From Nemania diffusa (lineage: Eukaryota; Ascomycota; Sordariomycetes; Xylariales; Xylariaceae), in NCBI GenBank assembly GCA_038501195.1, contig JBBPUQ010000003.1, positions 4,866,501 to 4,930,500 of the forward strand: a DNA stretch of 64,000 bases. The letters are read 5' to 3'. Within the stretch, counting starts at the first letter, position 1. Each line of letters starts with the position of its first letter. The position numbers and the translations under genes are program-made. Below, in pieces: positions 58,807-64,000 of this stretch. The notes beneath the pieces were generated by a model. It saw only the letters and a program-made list of their open reading frames with translations. It did not search any database and had not been told where the DNA came from.

Positions 58807-60632
58807 CTACTGTCGAGGCGTTAACCGGATGAATAGCGGCGGCTTGTGCCAAAGCCCCCACATCTGTTGATTTTGTACCCAAGTTTTGTCCTTTTCATAT
58901 TCCAGAGCGATATCAAAATTCCAGACAAGTCTAGCTAGGATCAGCTTCATCTCGGCATATGCGAGGCTACGCGACCAGTTAGTTATGTTTTAGTATGCGC
59001 AAGGCTTCGTTTATAAAACTTACTTCTTTCCGATGCAGTTTCGTCCACCAAGCGAGAAAGGCTGGAAAGCAGCCTTGTCATCGCTGTCGAACCGAAGATC
59101 ACCAAGCCAGCGTTCTGGGATGAATGATTCTGGGTCCTTGAAGTTTTTTGGGTCGTGGTATATGGCCCAGTGCCACATGTCGATGAGAGTCTAAATAATA
59201 CGCTAGTTAGAGAGTTTGAATGAAAACAGTAAAATCAAAAGGTGGGTTAGTGTCTTACGCCTGCGGGTAGGTATCTTCCGTCAACCGTACCACCGCCGGC
59301 CGCCATCATGCGTGGCGCTGTTGAAGGGGCAGCAGGGTAGATTCGTAGACCTTCGTCTATAACTGCCTTCATATATTCCAGGTTTTGTACACTGATAAGG
59401 GTGATCTCTTCCTCGGAAGAAAAGGTTGCCTGTACTTCCTTGTACATCTTTGCATACACTTCAGGGTGTGCAGCTAGAAGAGAGGTTGTGCCGCATAGCC
59501 TGTAGCGAAATTAGTTAAATTACTTGCCACCATAACATTAGAAAATAGAGCAACTCACGTTGTCGCAGTTGTCTCGGAACCGCCAATAATCAGAAGGTCC
59601 GCATTGTCCAAAATCTGTTGATAAGACATGACCTGATAAAAAGGTCAATTATATCGGATTCAATCATACACGATAAAGTTGTAGGGGCCTTACAGGTTGG
59701 CCTTTTGCGTCTGAGGAGATGATTGCGTCCATGAAGTCTGGTCGCCCTCCTTCGTATGCCATACGCTGCTTAACCTTGTTTTCGACAAGAGATTTGTGAG
59801 TGCGTATAGTCTGCGCAGCTAGACGGTGGATCACTGCATTAATTATGCTCTTGCTGGAAGGATATGCCCTCTTGATTTGCCCTATGAGTTGCCCCTCTTT
59901 GAATTGCTTGAATATCATAGCAACCCACGTATGAAGGGTGGAACTCTCCAGGCAACCAAAAGGTTCTCCAAACGTCAAGTCGCCGATGATGTCGAAAGTC
60001 GTGTAGTTGTACCATTGCACAACATCTACTGCTTTCCCCTGAGCACTATGCTCACGTAGCCGTTGAAAAAGGAGGTCGATGTAACCCTTTATCAGTGGTT
60101 CTTGGGCGATCATTGATGTGTGAGAAAGGCCGTGGGCGATTAGCCGCCTCATTCGACGATGATTGTGGCTATCGGACACAATCAGACTATTAGGGATCTC
60201 GTCGAAAAAGCTGGGTTCCTTGAGATTCTCGTCATGCCCCGAGCTGCGATGCCCGTTGGAATCTTTCCAAGCCTGGGAACTGGAGAACGCAACGGCGTTG
60301 GGGGCAACTCTCACGGCGGTGCCGTACTTCTTGTGCATCGCCAGCATATTTTTATGGCCCTTTCCGGAATATTGCGACCAGGCTTGGAAGATCGGGGAGA
60401 TAGCCCATAGCTTCGGGCCAGGGATGACGCGAAGGGGACTGATAAACAAATTGTATACGACGCTCCATAGGAAATAGCCAATCACCTAATGTAGTTAAGC
60501 TATTATTTAGCCATTGATATCTTACAAGGGAAGAAGAAAAGATCTGCTTACAAGAATGACAACAAGAGATGTTAATGGCAATGAGATGAAGGTGCCAGTT
60601 ACGGACTTGTTGAATCCGTCTGAGGGAGCCAT
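58807..60632 (-). CDS. Cytochrome P450 monooxygenase, microsomal (504 aa)
   Basis: Six exons: 60552-60632, 59694-60485, 59559-59632, 59259-59499, 59024-59190 and 58807-58966; introns are 57-68 nt and all joins are in frame. The N-terminus has a membrane anchor (SLPLTSLVVIL-VIGYFLW) followed by the proline-rich hinge ISPLRVIPGPKLWAISPIF. P450 motifs are complete: I-helix LLIIGGSETTATT near residue 305, K-helix DEGLRIYP (ExxR), PESFIPERW and the heme loop FQPFSLGGRNCIGKN with the Cys ligand near residue 448. The sequence is of the kind seen in fungal secondary metabolism (CYP58/CYP65-like P450s of trichothecene and related pathways), a loose impression only. No biosynthetic backbone gene is in the window, so the substrate is unknown. 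Confidence 0.95.
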
Positions 60633-63392
60633 GGTCAACTTTCAAGTCAAGTCAAAGTATTCAGTATTCGAGTCAAATGTAAAGTGATAAAGGTGACTAA
60701 GAATTAAGTTGCATCACAAAGCTACTTATTAAAATGCAATTGTGATTTTTCTAGTCGAGTTGATATACCTAATAAACTAGAATGACTATAATTCGGAGAT
60801 TCGGGCTCGGAAGCTCGGGTCTAAATAGCTACCCGGCACCCCACAACGGCCCGCTTGCGACAACCAGACTCTGTATCGAACGCAGCTAATACAGCTTCTG
60901 TAGTAAGCCCTGTATTTCCTTGGTATACTTCTCGAACAAATTGGCATGGTCCTTTAGCAAAGCTTCTCGAGTGGTGATAGTGCTAGCCTTCGCCCAAAAT
61001 AAGCTTCCCATTATACACTACTCACGCTCCAGGTAGACAGGCAGACAGAAGGCCCTACGGCATTTAAATGGCTTCTATATGGTTATAGCCCCTCTATTTC
61101 CAATACAACACTCGCTATTCGACTCAGCTAATAAGTACTTTTTCTGACAGATGCTAGATAGATGACTAACTAAACACTAACACGTTAGGCGAGACTCGGC
61201 AGTCGTGGTGGTTTCACTTTTCGGTGCCTCCCTGCGGGGCAAACATGGGTTAGCCCGAAATTTTCATAGAGATTCGCGGTGGGATGATAGAAGTGCCGGT
61301 TCGCACTAAAAAATCTCCCTCGTACCGAATACGGGTAGGGCACCGGCTTGCCGTTCCGCTCTACGTCATGTATGTTAGAGTGGGCAGTTGCACAGACCTC
61401 CATTTTCTACCAGGTTCACTAGTAGTTCGCGGTGTTGAAGAAGAGCCCGAAGATTATTACCGTAGCTATTGAAACTAAAGGCGGGCCAAGGATACTACCT
61501 ATAAACTGCCGCGTGTACATACTGAAACAAAACGTGTACAATAGGCCCGCGCTTTAGAGGCTACGCCAGTGCTAAAATAGCCATCTAGAGGCTCATGAAG
61601 CCTATTGCAGGCTAGAAGGGAAACTACAGAGTAACAAAAGAGCATATAAACAAACTGAGGATAGGTCACCCCTGCTCCCCGAGAGTTCTGTACACGAGGG
61701 AGCTAGAGATGCCTACAAAGTACCTACTGCAAGGCTCTATTTATTGCAAGCTAGAATACTGATCTTTTAACTTGATTTTCTCGATGACGCTGATTTATAT
61801 AATAGTGCGACCGGCGTTATTCGACAATTTTCTAATTACGCTTTAAATAAGCTTGGTTGAATTGACATAGCTGTTGTTATTAAAACGCGTACAGCGCGTG
61901 TAGCGTACTACCTAGGTAGTTGTAGCGTAGCGTAAAGTTTGTGGTGTCGCGTACTTATCTACTTCCCCTGTGCATAGAACTCTTAGGTGAGCAGGGGTTA
62001 CAAAACTTGAGTTAATCTAGATTCTACATGTTCACATACCACTACTATCTAAAGAGCTCAGTAAGTATTCTACCTAACTAAAGACCTTACTTGCTCTAAG
62101 CTAGCGGCATAATAATACTTGTTTGTGCATTAATAAATAACAATTTCGGCCTAACACAAAGATTATATCTATGAAAATATTAATCTTGATTGTTATATTC
62201 AATATGGTTTCTGGCATAGTTCCCCCACAAATCTCGAATAAGGCCCATCTAGGATACATCACAGGGCACACACACTCTAGTTTGGTATTAACCTGTACTT
62301 GTATTAAGGAGAGCATGAGTGTTTTTCGGCTCGCTTTCGCGGCAAAGCCGATGCCAGTCCCGGATTGCTCGATTGTTCGGTTCTAGCATCCAAGTAGTAA
62401 AGCCTTAAAAGTCAGCGTAGAAATGCCTAACTAGCCTCCTAAACCAAACCCCGTCCGAGAGAAAACCCCCAATAACTAAGAAAAAGGCAATGAATTATAA
62501 CGTAGACGGTAATAAAGAGCAGTAGGCGAGACGAATTTGTGACGTATTCGAGCTGGGTATGCTCAGGTTTATATTGTTGCAGAAGGAGAGTGGTGTAATA
62601 GGTCCCTGGACTGTAGAACAACCTATTTAATCATTTAGGCTACTATGATACCCAGTTTCACTTCATAGTATACCGTTCTTAGGATAAAATATCAGCGTTT
62701 CTGCCTTATCATTGCCTGTGATGCCTTAAAAAAGGAGTAAAACCATATACTGACCTGACATGTTACAATGGCTACCGCTTCTAGAGTATGGACAAGTAAC
62801 TCAACCTTGTACGCAGATAGTACTATTTGAGCTTCTTATTGTACCGCAGGTTGAACAAATGTCTTCGTAAAGGGGTATAGGCCCACACCCGCAAGAGCTC
62901 TCTACGAACACGTTCAGCATGTACGAAAGAACTAGAGGGGTTGCAGAGCTTACACAAACCAGCTCCCTACGCAGGGAGGATGGGAGCCGGACATTGGATT
63001 TAAGAAGCAAGCCAGACTCGCAAGTAATGAGTATTATCAGTGAGTTGATAAAGTGTGAGACTATAATATATATTGTAAGAATGGTACATTGGTAAGCCCT
63101 ACCTTTGGATTTATGCTGGCTACGAGCGGGGTAGTCAGCCTCATTGTTACATAGCCCATGTGATCTCGTAATACTAGCGCAACGAGTACGGCAAATGCCA
63201 AAGGCAGAAAGCACGTCTTTATAATCTAGATGATCAACGGCGTGGGTAACCGAACGACTCTCGAGTACTTGTAATTCCCTCAAAGCTGCTGTGCGCGGTT
63301 ATGCTGTGGGTTGCTGTCGCCATTGCGGACTTGTTCTACTTCTCGTATAGAGCTGTCGCATATCTTTTGAAATAGAATGTGTACACATGATG
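60633..63392. other. 2.8-kb gene-poor stretch
   Basis: No gene accepted. The part next to 60632 is the P450 promoter. A 72-codon ATG-started minus frame at 61185-61403 and a non-ATG minus frame at 62801-63283 (Cys-containing C-terminus) were judged too weak. A palindromic CTACCTAGGTAG with flanking GTAGCGTA repeats lies near 61900-61930. AT-rich decay-like sequence predominates from 61760 to 62750. Confidence 0.45.
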
Positions 63393-63987
63393 CAGCGCTA
63401 CCCACAGGTAAAGTAATACTTTGACTGATTGTCAATTAATTGACCCAATCCAGTCCAAACAATTGTTTTAAAATTGATTGCAAATAAAGTAATAATTCTT
63501 TACTTAACTTATTACTTGTTAATTACTTTCAATTAATTTTCCTATTTTTTAAAATATTTTTTGTTGTTTTTTTAGTAAAAAAGAAGCCTTCTTTTCTTAA
63601 GTAAGCTAAATAGCACCCTATTTTTAAACTTACTTATTCAGCCACATACACAGCTACACACACCTAGCCACACACCTAGCCACTTACCTAACCATTGACT
63701 TAGCCACTTACATCTACCTAGCCTACATTCTACCCCTTACCTACCAACCACTCTACCAACCACCCTACCTACTTACCTACCTATACCTGCCTACACCTAC
63801 CTACCTATCTATCTTTCTACAATCTGTATGCTTTATATATATTGCTTGAGTTACTTAGTCAATTAACTTAATCAATCAAGTCAATAGATTCAAGCAAGTC
63901 AGTCAAACAAGCCTTTTTTTGCGATCAATCAAGATAAAACACGTCAAAAGCCGATTATTTGACTGACTTTACCTGTGGGTAGCGCTG
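63393..63987. mobile_element. 595-bp hAT-like non-autonomous element
   Basis: The ends are inverted copies beginning CAGCGCTACCCACAGGTAAA, with at least 22 bp identical. TACACATG occurs just outside both ends (63382-63389 and 63988-63995); 8-bp duplications and CAG-type tips are hallmarks of hAT transposons. On the left, three extra bases (ATG) separate the duplication from the tip. Subterminal TTGACTGA-type strings recur in both orientations. There is no coding capacity; the interior is AT-rich on the left and a CCTA-type simple repeat on the right. Confidence 0.82.
63640..63821 (+). repeat. Degenerate CTAC/CCTA simple repeat inside the hAT-like element
   Basis: About 180 bp almost free of G on the plus strand, made of ACCTAGCC, CTACCAACC and CTACCTA units. 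Likely expanded by slippage within the element. Confidence 0.75.
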
Positions 63988-64000
63988 TACACATGCACTC

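Noticed and set aside
58807..60632. P450 as part of a secondary-metabolite cluster
   Set aside because: No PKS, NRPS, terpene synthase or pathway regulator is nearby; its neighbour is a GH3 glucosidase.
61185..61403. 72-codon minus frame, basic and Pro/His-rich
   Set aside because: Short, isolated and without recognisable homology or promoter.
62801..63283. 160-codon minus frame with a Cys-rich C-terminus (SSCGCGPIPLYEDICSTCG)
   Set aside because: It begins at a non-ATG codon and has no upstream ATG. The middle part is hydrophobic and AT-rich, like an intron. Could be a gene fragment but too uncertain to call.

Overview
The window is nuclear DNA of a filamentous ascomycete (Pezizomycotina, most likely a Sordariomycete). 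The evidence is the short GT-AG introns of about 50-160 nt with CTRAC-like branch points, single genes rather than operons, and the families present: dynactin p62, a fungal ATP adenylyltransferase, DUF8004 and DUF7704 proteins, a necrosis-inducing (NLP) protein, secreted GH55 and GH3 glycosidases and a cytochrome P450. Gene density is about one gene per 3 kb, with long gene-poor stretches rich in the motif CTACCTA/TAGGTAG. Many exon joins were solved by hand from frame, splice-site and family continuity, and they are listed under each gene.

Layout. 1-269: 5' end of a membrane protein leaving the window. 1243-4086: secreted GH55 exo-beta-1,3-glucanase with an in-frame extension beyond its stop. 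5577-6058: 482-bp foldback MITE. 7789-10865: ATP adenylyltransferase and, convergent to it, a Myb-like protein. 14826-17415: class-I glutamine amidotransferase-like protein and an F-box-like protein. 19132-20052: NLP effector with an altered heptapeptide. 21513-27978: conserved hypothetical, EXPERA-like membrane protein and DUF8004 protein. 30130-36084: conserved block of dynactin p62, ribosomal protein eS7, zinc alcohol dehydrogenase and DUF7704 protein.

36394-46669 is the most dynamic part. A 3.77-kb segment bounded by inverted repeats carries a DEDD-exonuclease-like gene with an RRM-like tail. A DUF1349 gene follows. Then comes a monocarboxylate-type MFS transporter pseudogene interrupted twice: by a 326-bp MITE flanked by a GTAT duplication, and by a 1.25-kb insertion flanked by TTGCAT that contains an apparently intact small secreted-protein gene. 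An 83-aa protein gene follows.

46670-63392 holds a 699-aa coiled-coil protein with 13 tandem heptads, and a convergent GH3 beta-glucosidase / P450 pair, separated by about 3-kb gene-poor stretches. The window ends in a 595-bp hAT-like non-autonomous element.

Functional reading: GH55 plus GH3 (glucan and cellobiose breakdown), the NLP and the small secreted protein point to a plant- or litter-associated life style. There is no clear gene cluster: genes alternate strand and function. I found no tRNA, rRNA or CRISPR array.
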